From Phycobacter azelaicus (GTDB lineage: Bacteria; Pseudomonadota; Alphaproteobacteria; Rhodobacterales; Rhodobacteraceae), in the NCBI RefSeq assembly GCF_014884385.1, contig NZ_WKFH01000003.1, positions 1,892,001-1,956,000 of the forward strand: DNA of 64,000 bases. Reading direction: 5' to 3'. Positions 8,700 through 18,642 of this stretch are shown here, one piece after another; the first letter of the stretch is position 1; each line of letters starts with the position of its first letter. Position numbers and translations under genes: made by a program. Under the pieces are notes generated by a model, which saw only the letters and a program-made list of their open reading frames with translations, was not told the origin of the DNA and made no database searches.

Positions 8700-9086
8700 T
8701 CAGGGGGATGTCATAAGCTGTTGCCAGCGCGCGCGCTCGGGCGGCGCAAGGGTCAGGGAAACACCAGGCGTGCCGAAGTCATGAAACTCCAGCCGCAGCC
8801 CGTCTTTGGTCTCCATCACGTCAAAATCAATGAGATGACGCGCCACGGTGTCGGCGCCGAAGGACCACAGCAGGCCGGTCGCCACAGACGTCTGGACCAG
8901 CGCCGCATGGCGATCTTCCGAGACCATCACCTGACGCACTTCGTCATCGGGGAAATGCCGGTGCCAGGCCACGCGTGCATCCTCGGCTGACAGAACGGTT
9001 TGGGCCGAGCGGCCGGTCAAATGCAAGATCAGCGCAACGAGGCTGACCCCGCCGACAACCATGATCAGCAGTATTTCCAGTGGCAT
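8700..9086 (-). CDS. Small membrane-anchored protein, function unknown
   Basis: A 128-residue protein with one N-terminal transmembrane segment (MPLEILLIMVVGGVSLVALI) and a soluble domain rich in His, Asp and Glu. It has a strong ribosome-binding site (GGGAGG). It lies between the hydroxylase gene (86 bp gap) and the sterol-desaturase-type gene (12 bp gap), all in the same direction. The placement suggests a partner role in the membrane hydroxylase reaction, but nothing in the sequence proves it. No family recognised. Confidence 0.75.
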   Translation of the reverse strand: MPLEILLIMVVGGVSLVALILHLTGRSAQTVLSAEDARVAWHRHFPDDEVRQVMVSEDRHAALVQTSVATGLLWSFGADTVARHLIDFDVMETKDGLRLEFHDFGTPGVSLTLAPPERARWQQLMTSP

Positions 9087-9172
9087 GTCGTCCTCCCTGT
9101 GGGCAGAATGAAACTGTCAGCAGGGACCTGTCAAAGGTTGCGTAGGGGAAGGCGTGTTGCAAGGCTCCTCCG

Positions 9173-10375
9173 CTAGCGGAGAGGTGGGCCCTCGACCCAA
9201 CTGACAAGACTCCAGCGCGTTCCGGCTGTAACCGGCGTGACCCTATGAAGCACCCAAGATGGGAATACCGCAACAGATCCACGTTTTCGGGGCAGGGCAA
9301 GAGCGTCGCTTTCGGCGCGGAAGAGCTCGAGATGCCCGCCTTCGTATTCGGCGGGATTGCTCAGTTGGATACAAACTGACAGTTTGCGTTTGGATGTCGC
9401 TGCGGGCCCTATGTCCTGATGCCAGTCATAGCCCTGCGTCATGGAGTAGCGTCCAAGCTGCATCGGGCGGATATAGCCGAAAAGATCATAGCGAAACTCT
9501 TTGTCGTTTACTTCGGCAACCAGGGCCGCAACTTTCTGGAACAGAGGATAGCTCACCTCGTCCGGCTGGAGCCAGTAGAGGTCAGTACTGCGGCGATGCT
9601 CATCCCGCTCACCCCAAGACATGCGGCTTTCATCCAGTGCAAGTTTCTGATGGCGTTCGATGATCCAGTCGCACTCCGCATCGGTCAGGAAGTCTTCGAC
9701 AAAGACGTGGTCCAGCGGGCGCAGCTTCTGTGGCTGCAAAGCACGGGCCTTGAAGATCCATTCGTACTCCGGTTCATCAAAACGAGTGTTCGCCGCATGG
9801 AGCGCCGCGATGGCCTCTTCCGGGCTGTCGAGCCCCCCAAAGCGAACATCATCGCCGGGTATTGGCGGATCCGGTGGACTTGGCGGCGGTGTGGGCGTCG
9901 GCGTCGGGGGCGCAGGAGGCGCAGGCGTAGGAGGAGGTGCCGGAGGCTGAGGTGGCGGCGGCGGTGTGGGCGGATTGGGCCCGACCGGCGGGTTAACCGG
10001 GATCGGTCCCGGAGGAGGTGGCACTGGGATTGGTCCCGGAGGTGGTGGTACCGGAATCGGCCCGGGTGGCGAAGGAACCGGAATGGGCCCACGCGGAGGC
10101 GGGTTGATCGGAATGGGACCCCGTGGCGGACTGGGCGTGGGCCCCACCGGGGTCGGAGGTGCAACCGGGATGGGCGCCGGTGGCCAGATTGGCGGGGATA
10201 ACGGTGGAAAGAAGGGGTGTGGGTCAGACCCTACCGAAGGTGGAGAGCCGGGCCAGTTCCCGGGAATCCTGCCAGGATACCCGCCTAGACCGGGGAACTG
10301 ACCACGTCCGGGCCGCCGACCCATGACACGTACCAGCATTTGCTCCAGGTTTTCGCCCGTTGGTCTGCTTGGCAT
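9173..10375 (-). CDS. 2-oxoglutarate/Fe(II) oxygenase (prolyl 4-hydroxylase type) with a long proline-rich N-terminal region
   Basis: A 400-residue protein in two parts. Residues about 20-180 are an extreme proline-rich tract containing imperfect tandem copies of PPPPGPIPV. Residues about 215-400 are a P4Hc/2OG-FeII_Oxy domain with the iron triad His319-x-Asp321 (WHQDIG) and His377 and the 2-oxoglutarate-binding Arg387 (TRWSLVSW). Catalysis therefore looks intact. The start at 10375 is preferred over 10396 because GGGGAGG lies just ahead of it. No signal peptide is evident. It belongs to the co-directional block tlpA-like gene, this gene, small membrane protein, sterol-desaturase-type gene. 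The substrate is unknown; its own proline tract is one possibility. Confidence 0.85.
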   Translation of the reverse strand: MPSRPTGENLEQMLVRVMGRRPGRGQFPGLGGYPGRIPGNWPGSPPSVGSDPHPFFPPLSPPIWPPAPIPVAPPTPVGPTPSPPRGPIPINPPPRGPIPVPSPPGPIPVPPPPGPIPVPPPPGPIPVNPPVGPNPPTPPPPPQPPAPPPTPAPPAPPTPTPTPPPSPPDPPIPGDDVRFGGLDSPEEAIAALHAANTRFDEPEYEWIFKARALQPQKLRPLDHVFVEDFLTDAECDWIIERHQKLALDESRMSWGERDEHRRSTDLYWLQPDEVSYPLFQKVAALVAEVNDKEFRYDLFGYIRPMQLGRYSMTQGYDWHQDIGPAATSKRKLSVCIQLSNPAEYEGGHLELFRAESDALALPRKRGSVAVFPSWVLHRVTPVTAGTRWSLVSWVEGPPLR

Positions 10376-10457
10376 GGCTGCCTCCCCGTTATTCATGTCT
10401 CGGAAGGCTACGGTATCGCTTTCGCCGCTGGCAACCTTGTAGTTGAGGCTGTTCTCC

Positions 10458-11030
10458 TCAGTTGGTTGCTTCGCTGTCGATCAAAGCCTTTACAATTGCC
10501 TTGGCACTGTCAGAATTCCACTCCGCATCCCCCAGAAGGCGCGCGACCTCCTCGCCTTCGCGGTTGATCAAAACGGTGATGGGCAGGCCGATCACTGCCA
10601 TGGTGCGGGCCAGCGCCTGTTTGGGGTCGGTGTGGCGGGGCAGGTTGGTGATGCCGTTTTCCTCGAAGAACTTGACGATGCCCGCAGGCGTGTTGCGTCC
10701 GGTGGCGATGGTCAGGACCTCGAAATCGTCACCGCCGAATTCCTCCTGCAGCTCGGCGATCTGCGGCATTTCCTTGCGACAGGGCGCGCACCAAGTGGCC
10801 CAGAAGTTCAGGAGCACGATCTTGCCCTTGTAATCGGCCAATTTGGCCGTTCCGCCCTCGTCCTCCAGAAAGAACTCGGCATCCGACACGGGCCGGGGTT
10901 CGCTGTGGACGACGAGGCGTTTCAGGCTGTCCGCGCGCAAGGATTCCAGCGTTGCGACATCGGCGGCGACGGCGGCATTTGCACCCAAGCTCAGGGCCAT
11001 ATAAAGGGTGAGGTGACGAAACAGACGCAT
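10458..11030 (-). CDS. TlpA-like periplasmic thioredoxin
   Basis: A 190-residue exported thioredoxin-fold protein: signal peptide ([19 protein letters not shown], cut after about residue 22) and redox motif WCAPC (residues 80-84). It is probably a reductant for periplasmic disulfides, as TlpA/ResA/CcmG relatives are. The start at 11030 has CGGAG upstream and gives a normal signal peptide; the frame is open to 11069, which would overlap argH. It is divergent from argH with only 20 bp between start codons. Confidence 0.88.
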   Translation of the reverse strand: MRLFRHLTLYMALSLGANAAVAADVATLESLRADSLKRLVVHSEPRPVSDAEFFLEDEGGTAKLADYKGKIVLLNFWATWCAPCRKEMPQIAELQEEFGGDDFEVLTIATGRNTPAGIVKFFEENGITNLPRHTDPKQALARTMAVIGLPITVLINREGEEVARLLGDAEWNSDSAKAIVKALIDSEATN

Positions 11031-11050
11031 GTTATCTCCGGGGTTCAGCC

Positions 11051-12445
<1,395 letters not shown>

Positions 12446-12549
12446 CTACCGCTGTCAGCAAGTTCCTGCCACAGCATATGCGGCGCGGCGCTTGTGATTG
12501 CGGTCCGCGCCGCCCATACTCCAAGCACATATTCAGAGGATTGATCCCA

Positions 12550-12726
12550 ATGCGCCTTTCCCTTCTCGGTCTGTTCGCCGCGACGACCCTTGCCGCCTGC
12601 GGTGTGGATGGAGAACCCGTGCGCCCCGCGCTCAATGCAGGGGTGTCGGTGTCAAACAGTGGCGTTCATGCGGGCGGCAGCGTTGGCGTTCAGAAAGGCC
12701 CATTTAACATCCTTCTGGGCTTCTAG
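12550..12726 (+). CDS. Small lipoprotein, LptM-like candidate
   Basis: A 58-residue protein with a lipoprotein signal ending in TLAAC, so the mature lipoprotein would begin CGVDGEPVRP and be about 40 residues. The CGxxG start after the lipobox, the tiny size and the place behind argH and before lysA resemble LptM, the small lipoprotein that assists assembly of the LptD/LptE lipopolysaccharide translocon in E. coli. This is a resemblance, not proof. The C-terminal half is Gly/Val/Ser rich. Confidence 0.6.
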   Translation: MRLSLLGLFAATTLAACGVDGEPVRPALNAGVSVSNSGVHAGGSVGVQKGPFNILLGF

Positions 12727-12731
12727 ACGCG

Positions 12732-12983
12732 GTGCCGTTTGTTCCACATGCTTTGCATCGGCATACTTCGGTTTGCCGACAGGTGGCGAAAGGCCACCCG
12801 GTAGAGACGCGCCAGCCCAAGCAATACGCAGCGCGCCTGGCCCTCGTTTTGGCTTTTGGTGTTCTCGCAGCCTGCGAACCGCTGGGGTATAATTCCGCGC
12901 CGCGGCCATCAGGGTCGGTCCACTCTACAACCGGGATCACGGTGTCGGGTACCGCGCGGGTCGGGGTATCTATCGGGAGGTAA
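12732..12983 (+). CDS. Second small lipoprotein candidate, function unknown
   Basis: The frame encodes up to 83 residues; the useful part is a hydrophobic stretch ending in the lipobox GVLAAC, then a mature peptide CEPLGYNSAPRPSG...VGVSIGR. The true start is unclear: the ATG at 12732 gives a long hydrophilic leader, while a GTG further in gives VAKGHPVE and a more normal signal. It follows the first small lipoprotein by five bases and shares its Ser/Thr/Gly/Val-rich tail, so the two may be paralogous or co-expressed. Its 3' end overlaps the convergent oxidoreductase gene by 14 bp. Confidence 0.45.
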   Translation: MPFVPHALHRHTSVCRQVAKGHPVETRQPKQYAARLALVLAFGVLAACEPLGYNSAPRPSGSVHSTTGITVSGTARVGVSIGR

Positions 12984-13863
12984 CGGCGGCCATATCCGCC
13001 GACGCGGAGTCAGAACAAAGTGACTTGAAGTGATGGCTGAGCGAACGCTCCCCGTGGCAAGGGCCGATGGCATCCTCTCGGCAGGATGTGAGGAAGAACT
13101 CAAAAGGCCCCCAGATGTGCCGGGGGGCGAATCTTTTCATGAACGAGAGCGCCGCGCGACCCACCCACAGGGGAAGGTGGGTTATCTTTGAACGGCGATC
13201 GAGGGCAAGAAACGCAAGGTCGGCGATCTGATCAAGGCTGAGGATCTGAGGCCCGCCGATCTCAATGTCTTTGGCATCCGCCTCGAGACCGTCAAGAATG
13301 GCCGCTGCCAGGTCGCTCCCGTCGATGGGATTGATACGCACCGACCCATTGCCGATCAGCCACACGCGCCCTCGTTTGGCCATCTCGAGGATTGCTTCCA
13401 TGTCAGAGAAAAAGCCGTTTGGACGGATCACGCAGGTCTCCAGCGGCGCGGTCTGCAACGTGGCGACGAACCGCGCCTTGGCCGCGACTAGGTCCGAAGC
13501 CGGGGTGCCGCGCGTGAGGACGTGCACATAGGCAAAACGCTTGACCCCGGCCTCAACGGCCTCTCGCAGCAGGTTGAGATTAGCCTGATAGTCCACATCC
13601 ATATAGCTGAGCCGGTCCGTCTGGCGGGTCAGGCCCAGGGCCGAGATCACCATATCCACGCCTTGCATGATACCGTCCAGAGTGGCTGGAGCCGTGGCCT
13701 CAGCTTCGATCTGCTCAACGCTCCCGGGCAGTCCCGAGGTGTCCGATCCGGGGCGCACCAGCGCCTTTACCTCATAGCCCCGTGACAGCAGCTCGGCGAC
13801 GATCCGGCGCCCCAGATAGCCTGTTGCACCGGCTACAAATGCCGTCTTGATATCCTGTGCCAT
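12970..13863 (-). CDS. NAD(P)-binding atypical SDR (NmrA-like)
   Basis: A 297-residue Rossmann-fold protein starting MAQDIKTAFVAGATGYLG; the cofactor loop GATGYLG is at 11-17. It resembles the NAD(P)H-binding/NmrA-like group of atypical short-chain dehydrogenases, without the usual YxxxK pair being clear, so it may be an oxidoreductase or a redox sensor. The start at 13863 is chosen because the family begins close to the glycine loop; the frame is open to 13887. It is divergent from a TetR gene, with a perfect palindrome in between (13886-13897), and is probably that regulator's target. Confidence 0.8.
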   Translation of the reverse strand: MAQDIKTAFVAGATGYLGRRIVAELLSRGYEVKALVRPGSDTSGLPGSVEQIEAEATAPATLDGIMQGVDMVISALGLTRQTDRLSYMDVDYQANLNLLREAVEAGVKRFAYVHVLTRGTPASDLVAAKARFVATLQTAPLETCVIRPNGFFSDMEAILEMAKRGRVWLIGNGSVRINPIDGSDLAAAILDGLEADAKDIEIGGPQILSLDQIADLAFLALDRRSKITHLPLWVGRAALSFMKRFAPRHIWGPFEFFLTSCREDAIGPCHGERSLSHHFKSLCSDSASADMAAVTSR

Positions 13864-13885
13864 TGCTGTAAATCCACTTTTGACC

Positions 13886-13897
13886 AATTGATCAATT
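13886..13897. promoter_or_regulatory. Candidate TetR operator in the oxidoreductase/tetR divergon
   Basis: Perfect 12-bp palindrome AATTGATCAATT located 23 bp upstream of the oxidoreductase start and about 109 bp upstream of tetR. TetR-family repressors commonly bind such sites between divergent genes; binding is inferred. Confidence 0.5.
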
Positions 13898-14005
13898 TTG
13901 ATGGGGCGTACTTAGGGTTTGCTTTGCTGACCCGCAAGTCATTTAACTGTCCGGTTGGCTCAACCCTGATATGCAGAGCGTGCATTTTCGCTGGAAGGAC
14001 TGGCC

Positions 14006-14593
14006 GTGCCCAAGATAGTCGACAAGGACAAGATGCGGGCGCAGATCCTTCAGGCAGCCATGATGTGCTTTGCGCAGAAGGGCTATCATGCCACCAAGAT
14101 GACAGATGTTGCGCGGGCCGCCGGATTGGCCAAGGGCACGTTGTATCTTTACTTCTCCAGTAAAGATGAACTCATCCTGACCTTGGTGCAGTCCTACTTT
14201 GATCAGATCCGGGAAGAGATCACAGTGCAGCCTGTGCCGCCTAGCCTTGAGGCGTATCTGGCCATACTTCACAGCACTGTCGGCCTTGAGCAGCGCGAAA
14301 TGACCGCATTGGTCTTTGAGATCCTGGGGCCGGGGTTCACCGATCCGCGCGCAGAGCAGATCATTGGCGGTTTTTTCGACTGGCTTGCCGGGCATTGGGG
14401 GCGTCAGTTCGAGAAGCTGGCGTCGACAGGGCAGATCCGCTGCGATCGTGATCCGGTGGCATTGGCGCGGGCCGTGATTGCCATGCTGGACGGCCTTTTT
14501 CTGCACCTGACGGTCTTTGCCCCGGACGAGCCCCTTGCCGTTGCGCGGCGAGAAGCGGCGCTGACACTGATTGCATCCGGGCTCAAGGGCTGA
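14006..14593 (+). CDS. TetR family transcriptional regulator
   Basis: A 195-residue regulator with an N-terminal helix-turn-helix (FAQKGYHATKMTDVARAAGL and GTLYLYFSSKDEL, residues about 25-57) and a TetR-type C-terminal ligand domain. It starts with GTG, preceded by GGAAGGAC. It is divergent from the NmrA-like oxidoreductase and lies between argH and lysA, two genes that are neighbours in many relatives, so this two-gene module may have been inserted there. Confidence 0.9.
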   Translation: MPKIVDKDKMRAQILQAAMMCFAQKGYHATKMTDVARAAGLAKGTLYLYFSSKDELILTLVQSYFDQIREEITVQPVPPSLEAYLAILHSTVGLEQREMTALVFEILGPGFTDPRAEQIIGGFFDWLAGHWGRQFEKLASTGQIRCDRDPVALARAVIAMLDGLFLHLTVFAPDEPLAVARREAALTLIASGLKG

Positions 14594-14660
14594 GCCGAGG
14601 CCGTGACCCAGGCGACAATTCCATTGATCCGCCGCCCTCTTTTGGTCTAATCGCCAAGTC

Positions 14661-15926
14661 ATGGATCATTTTCTTTATCGCGATGGCGCGCTCTGTGCCG
14701 AGGACGTGCCGGTGGCCGAAATTGCAGCCGCCGTGGGCACGCCTTTCTACGTCTACTCCACCGCTACACTGCTGCGGCACTTCCGCCTGTTCGATGAGGC
14801 GCTGGAGGGCACCGATCATCTGGTCTGCTACGCGATGAAGGCGGCCAGCAATCAGGCCATCCTCAGGACGCTGGCGCAGGCAGGGGCGGGCATGGATGTG
14901 GTCAGCCAGGGTGAATACCTGCGCGCCAGGGCCGCGGGCGTGCCGGGGGATCGCATCGTCTTTTCCGGGGTGGGCAAGACGGCGGATGAAATCCGCTGCG
15001 CGCTATCCGGCGGGATCCGCCAGTTCAACGTGGAATCCGAGCCCGAGATGGAGGTGATCAACGCCGTCGCGCTTGAGCTGGGCACCCGCGCGCCCATCAC
15101 CATCCGCATCAACCCGGATGTGGACGCCAAGACACACGCCAAGATCGCCACCGGAAAGTCTGAAAACAAGTTCGGAATTCCGATCTCGCGGGCCAGCGAG
15201 GTCTATGCCCATGCCGCCAGCCTTCCAGGACTTGAGGTGATCGGGATCGACGTGCACATCGGCTCACAGCTGACCGAACTGGCCCCGTTTGAGGCGGCTT
15301 ATCGCAAGGTGGCAGAACTGACAGAGACCCTGCGCGCCGAAGGTCATGACATTCGCCGCCTCGATCTGGGCGGCGGTCTAGGCATCCCCTACACCCGCTC
15401 CAATGAAGCACCGCCGCTGCCGGTTGAATATGGCGCGCTGATCAAGCAGACCCTTGGCCACCTTGGCTGCGAGATCGAGATCGAACCGGGCCGCCTTATC
15501 GCTGGCAATGCCGGACTGATGGTCAGCAAGGTCATCTACGTCAAGTCCGGCGAGGGGCGTGACTTTCTGATTGTTGATGGCGCCATGAACGACCTGATCC
15601 GCCCCGCCATGTATGAGGCGCATCACGACATCGTTCCGGTGATCGAGCCTGCGCCCGGCATCGAGAGCCAGCCCTATGATATCGTCGGCCCGGTTTGCGA
15701 GACAGGTGATACCTTTGCCAAGCAGCGCGAGATGCCGCCGCTGAACGCTGGGGATCTGATTGCCTTTCGCAGCGCCGGCGCCTACGGCGCGGTCATGGCA
15801 AGCGAGTATAATTCCCGACCTCTGATCCCCGAGGTTCTGGTGCATGGGGATCAATTTGCGGTTATCCGCCGACGTCCGACCTTTGACGAAATGATAAACC
15901 GCGATACCATCCCAGAATGGCTCTGA
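14661..15926 (+). CDS. lysA: Diaminopimelate decarboxylase
   Basis: A 421-residue PLP enzyme (fold-type III, alanine racemase-like barrel) making lysine from meso-diaminopimelate. The PLP lysine is Lys60 in CYAMKAASN; HIGSQ, GGGLGIPY, EPGRLI and GPVCETGD are all in place. Full length. It begins 67 bp after tetR; no strong ribosome-binding site is seen, but the ATG fits the family start. Confidence 0.96.
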   Translation: MDHFLYRDGALCAEDVPVAEIAAAVGTPFYVYSTATLLRHFRLFDEALEGTDHLVCYAMKAASNQAILRTLAQAGAGMDVVSQGEYLRARAAGVPGDRIVFSGVGKTADEIRCALSGGIRQFNVESEPEMEVINAVALELGTRAPITIRINPDVDAKTHAKIATGKSENKFGIPISRASEVYAHAASLPGLEVIGIDVHIGSQLTELAPFEAAYRKVAELTETLRAEGHDIRRLDLGGGLGIPYTRSNEAPPLPVEYGALIKQTLGHLGCEIEIEPGRLIAGNAGLMVSKVIYVKSGEGRDFLIVDGAMNDLIRPAMYEAHHDIVPVIEPAPGIESQPYDIVGPVCETGDTFAKQREMPPLNAGDLIAFRSAGAYGAVMASEYNSRPLIPEVLVHGDQFAVIRRRPTFDEMINRDTIPEWL

Positions 15927-16002
15927 CCGCTGCAGCGGGATGTTTGCGGTTGGGGCTGCTCCGCAACCGCGCCCGCATGGGTGAGAATGAGGCATTGCCC
16001 TT

Positions 16003-18591
16003 ATGGCCGCACATGACTCTGCATTCGCAAACTCTGATCCACGCCTGACACCGTTGCGCTGGCCTCTGCGGCTGACGCGCGTCGGCCTGGTCGCAGAACA
16101 GCTGTTGCGCGCCTTCTGGCCCGCGGCCTCGGTGCTTATGGCGGTTCTCGCTGTGGTGATGCTGGGGCTGCAAGATGAAATGCCGGTGGAACTGGTGTGG
16201 TCCGGGGCTGTACTCAGCCTGCTTGGGCTCTGCGCGGCGCTGATCTGGGGCCTGCGGCGGTTTTCCTGGCCGAGCCAGAGCGATGCCCTGATCCGTCTGG
16301 ATGCGACCCTGCCGGGTCGGCCTGTCAGCGCTTTGTTGGATGCGCAGGCGATTGGCGCCTCGGATCCGGCCTCAATTGCCTTGTGGCAGGCCCACCAGAG
16401 CAGGATGGCGGCGGCAGCTGCCGATGCCCGCGCTCCGGCCCCGAATCTCAGAATTGCTGCGGCGGATCCCTTCGCGCTGCGCTACATGGCGCTGCTTGCA
16501 CTGGTTGTTGCGCTGGTCTTTGGCTCCCTGTGGCGGGTGGGGAGTCTGTCCAGCATGACCCCCGGCGCGGCCTCTGCCATGAGCGGCCCGACCTGGGAAG
16601 GCTGGATTGCGCCGCCCCGCTACACTGGCTTGCCGGTTCTTTATCTGAACGACCAGCCTGAAGGCGCTTTGACCCTGCCCGAAGGCAGCCGGATCACGCT
16701 GCGGTTTTATGGAGAGATCGGCGCGCTCAGCCTCGATGAGACCCTCTCGGCCAGAACTGGCGAGGTGCCCCCGGCGACGGACCCCGAACAGGAGTTCGAT
16801 GTTGCCAAAGGCGGCAGGCTGGCCATCGAAGGGCAGGGCGGACGCAGTTGGGATGTGACCCTCGCCCCGGATGCGCCCCCGGTGATCGCGGTGGCAGGCC
16901 CGCCCGAGATGGGATCTGACGGCGCCTTGTCCCTGCCGTATGCAGCGCAGGACGATTACGGAGTCATCGGGGGGACCGTGCGAATTTCCCTCGATCTTCT
17001 GGCGCTTGAGCGTCAGCATGGCCTGAGCGCCGATCCAGACCCACGCGAGGATATCCTCCTTGACCTGCCGCTGCCATTGACTGGAAGCCGCCAGGACTTT
17101 ACCGAAAACCTGATCGAGGATTTTGCCCAGCATCCGTGGGCCAACATGCCGGTGACCTTCACCTTCACGGCCCGTGACGCGGCGGCCCAAAGCGGCAGTT
17201 CGGCACCCTTTGGCGGAGCGCTGACGGCGCGGCGCTTTTTTGATCCGCTTGCGGCCTCCGTGGCCGAGCAGCGTCGCGATCTTCTGTGGGCCCGGACGAA
17301 CGGTGCGCGGGTGGTCCAGATCTTGCGTGCCCTGTCCCATCGCCCTGATGAGGTGTTCCGCGATGCGGGTAGCTATCTGCGCCTGCGCGGCATCCTGCGG
17401 CGGCTCGAAAGCTATGTGGCGGCAGGCTTGACACCTCCCCAGCAGGACGAGATAGCCGAGGCCCTGTGGGACCTGGCCGTAACACTGGAAGAGGGCGATG
17501 TGGGCGACGCGCTGGAACGGATGCGCCGCGCCCAGGAACGCCTCAGCCAGGCGATGCGTGAAGGCGCCAGTGATCAGGAAATTGCGCGCCTGATGCAGGA
17601 GTTGCGCGAGGCAACGGATGATTACCTGCGCCAATTGCAGCGGCAGGCCCAGCAGGACGGCGAAATGGGCGAGTCGGGCGAGATGTCCGAAAACACGATG
17701 CAGCTCAGCCAGGATGATCTGCAGGCAATGATGGACCGTATTCAGGAACTGATGGAACAGGGCCGCATGGCCGAGGCCGAACAAGCCCTGCGCGAATTCC
17801 AGCAGATGATGCAAAACATGCGCATGGCCCAGGGCCAACAGGGCCAAGGCGGTGGCAGTGAGGGTCGCGAGGCTATGGAGGGTCTGGCGGAGACCTTGCG
17901 CGAACAGCAAGGCTTGTCGGATCAGGCGTTCCGTGACTTGCAGGAGCAGTTCAACGGCGACGCTCAGCGCGGCGAAAGCCAGGGCAACGAGGGGCGCAAC
18001 GGCGGACAAGGCCGTGGTCAGAGCCATGAAGGGTCAGGTGGTTCCGGGCAGGCGGGAGATCCGTCTGGGCAGGGACAGGGCGGCTCCGAGCGGGGAGAGG
18101 ATGGTCAAAGCCTTGCCGATCGCCAGCAGGCCTTGCGCAATGAACTGGAGCGCCAACAAGGTGCGCTGCCATTTGGCGGCGAAGAGGGCCGCGATGCCCG
18201 CGATGCGCTGGATCGCGCAGGCCGCGCCATGGAAGGCGCCGAAGAGGCTCTGCGTCAGGGTGATCTGGCTGAGGCAATCGACCAGCAGTCCGACGCGATG
18301 GAGGCTCTGCGCGAAGGCATGCGGTCTCTTGGTGAGGCTATGGCACAGCGTCAGCAGCCGGGTCAGAATCAGGGACAGGGCGAAGCCCAGCCGAATGCCT
18401 CAGCAAGCGGAATTGACCCGCTCGGGCGCAGCACCGGCATTGACGAGGGGCGGACCGGCGCCGTTCCGGATCAAGGCTCGGCACATGGGCGTGCGTGGCA
18501 ACTGCTAGAAGAAATCCGCCGCCGCTCGGAGGATCGAAGCCGTAGCGAGGAAGAACGCGGCTATCTTCAGCGACTTTTCGACAGGTTCTAG
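16003..18591 (+). CDS. DUF4175 / TIGR02302 family membrane protein
   Basis: An 862-residue protein with three hydrophobic segments in the first 180 residues (about 42-62, 66-82 and 160-178), then a large extracytoplasmic part and a striking Gln/Gly/Glu-rich, coiled-coil-like region (about 480-830) full of QQ, GQG and MRMAQGQ stretches. This architecture matches DUF4175 (TIGR02302), found throughout alphaproteobacteria near lysA; its function is unknown. It follows lysA by 76 bp on the same strand. Confidence 0.85.
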   Translation: MAAHDSAFANSDPRLTPLRWPLRLTRVGLVAEQLLRAFWPAASVLMAVLAVVMLGLQDEMPVELVWSGAVLSLLGLCAALIWGLRRFSWPSQSDALIRLDATLPGRPVSALLDAQAIGASDPASIALWQAHQSRMAAAAADARAPAPNLRIAAADPFALRYMALLALVVALVFGSLWRVGSLSSMTPGAASAMSGPTWEGWIAPPRYTGLPVLYLNDQPEGALTLPEGSRITLRFYGEIGALSLDETLSARTGEVPPATDPEQEFDVAKGGRLAIEGQGGRSWDVTLAPDAPPVIAVAGPPEMGSDGALSLPYAAQDDYGVIGGTVRISLDLLALERQHGLSADPDPREDILLDLPLPLTGSRQDFTENLIEDFAQHPWANMPVTFTFTARDAAAQSGSSAPFGGALTARRFFDPLAASVAEQRRDLLWARTNGARVVQILRALSHRPDEVFRDAGSYLRLRGILRRLESYVAAGLTPPQQDEIAEALWDLAVTLEEGDVGDALERMRRAQERLSQAMREGASDQEIARLMQELREATDDYLRQLQRQAQQDGEMGESGEMSENTMQLSQDDLQAMMDRIQELMEQGRMAEAEQALREFQQMMQNMRMAQGQQGQGGGSEGREAMEGLAETLREQQGLSDQAFRDLQEQFNGDAQRGESQGNEGRNGGQGRGQSHEGSGGSGQAGDPSGQGQGGSERGEDGQSLADRQQALRNELERQQGALPFGGEEGRDARDALDRAGRAMEGAEEALRQGDLAEAIDQQSDAMEALREGMRSLGEAMAQRQQPGQNQGQGEAQPNASASGIDPLGRSTGIDEGRTGAVPDQGSAHGRAWQLLEEIRRRSEDRSRSEEERGYLQRLFDRF

Positions 18592-18642
18592 GCTGTAGCG
18601 GTAGAAAAAAAGCGTGCTGGGAGGATAGGGGCGTGCTCCAGA

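Noticed and set aside
9880..10290. G-rich tandem repeats as a non-coding minisatellite or G-quadruplex array
   Set aside because: On the minus strand they are in frame and encode the proline-rich tract of the hydroxylase.
16372..18027. 551-codon frame antisense to the DUF4175 gene
   Set aside because: Mirror of the Gln-rich coding region; no ribosome-binding site or recognisable domain.
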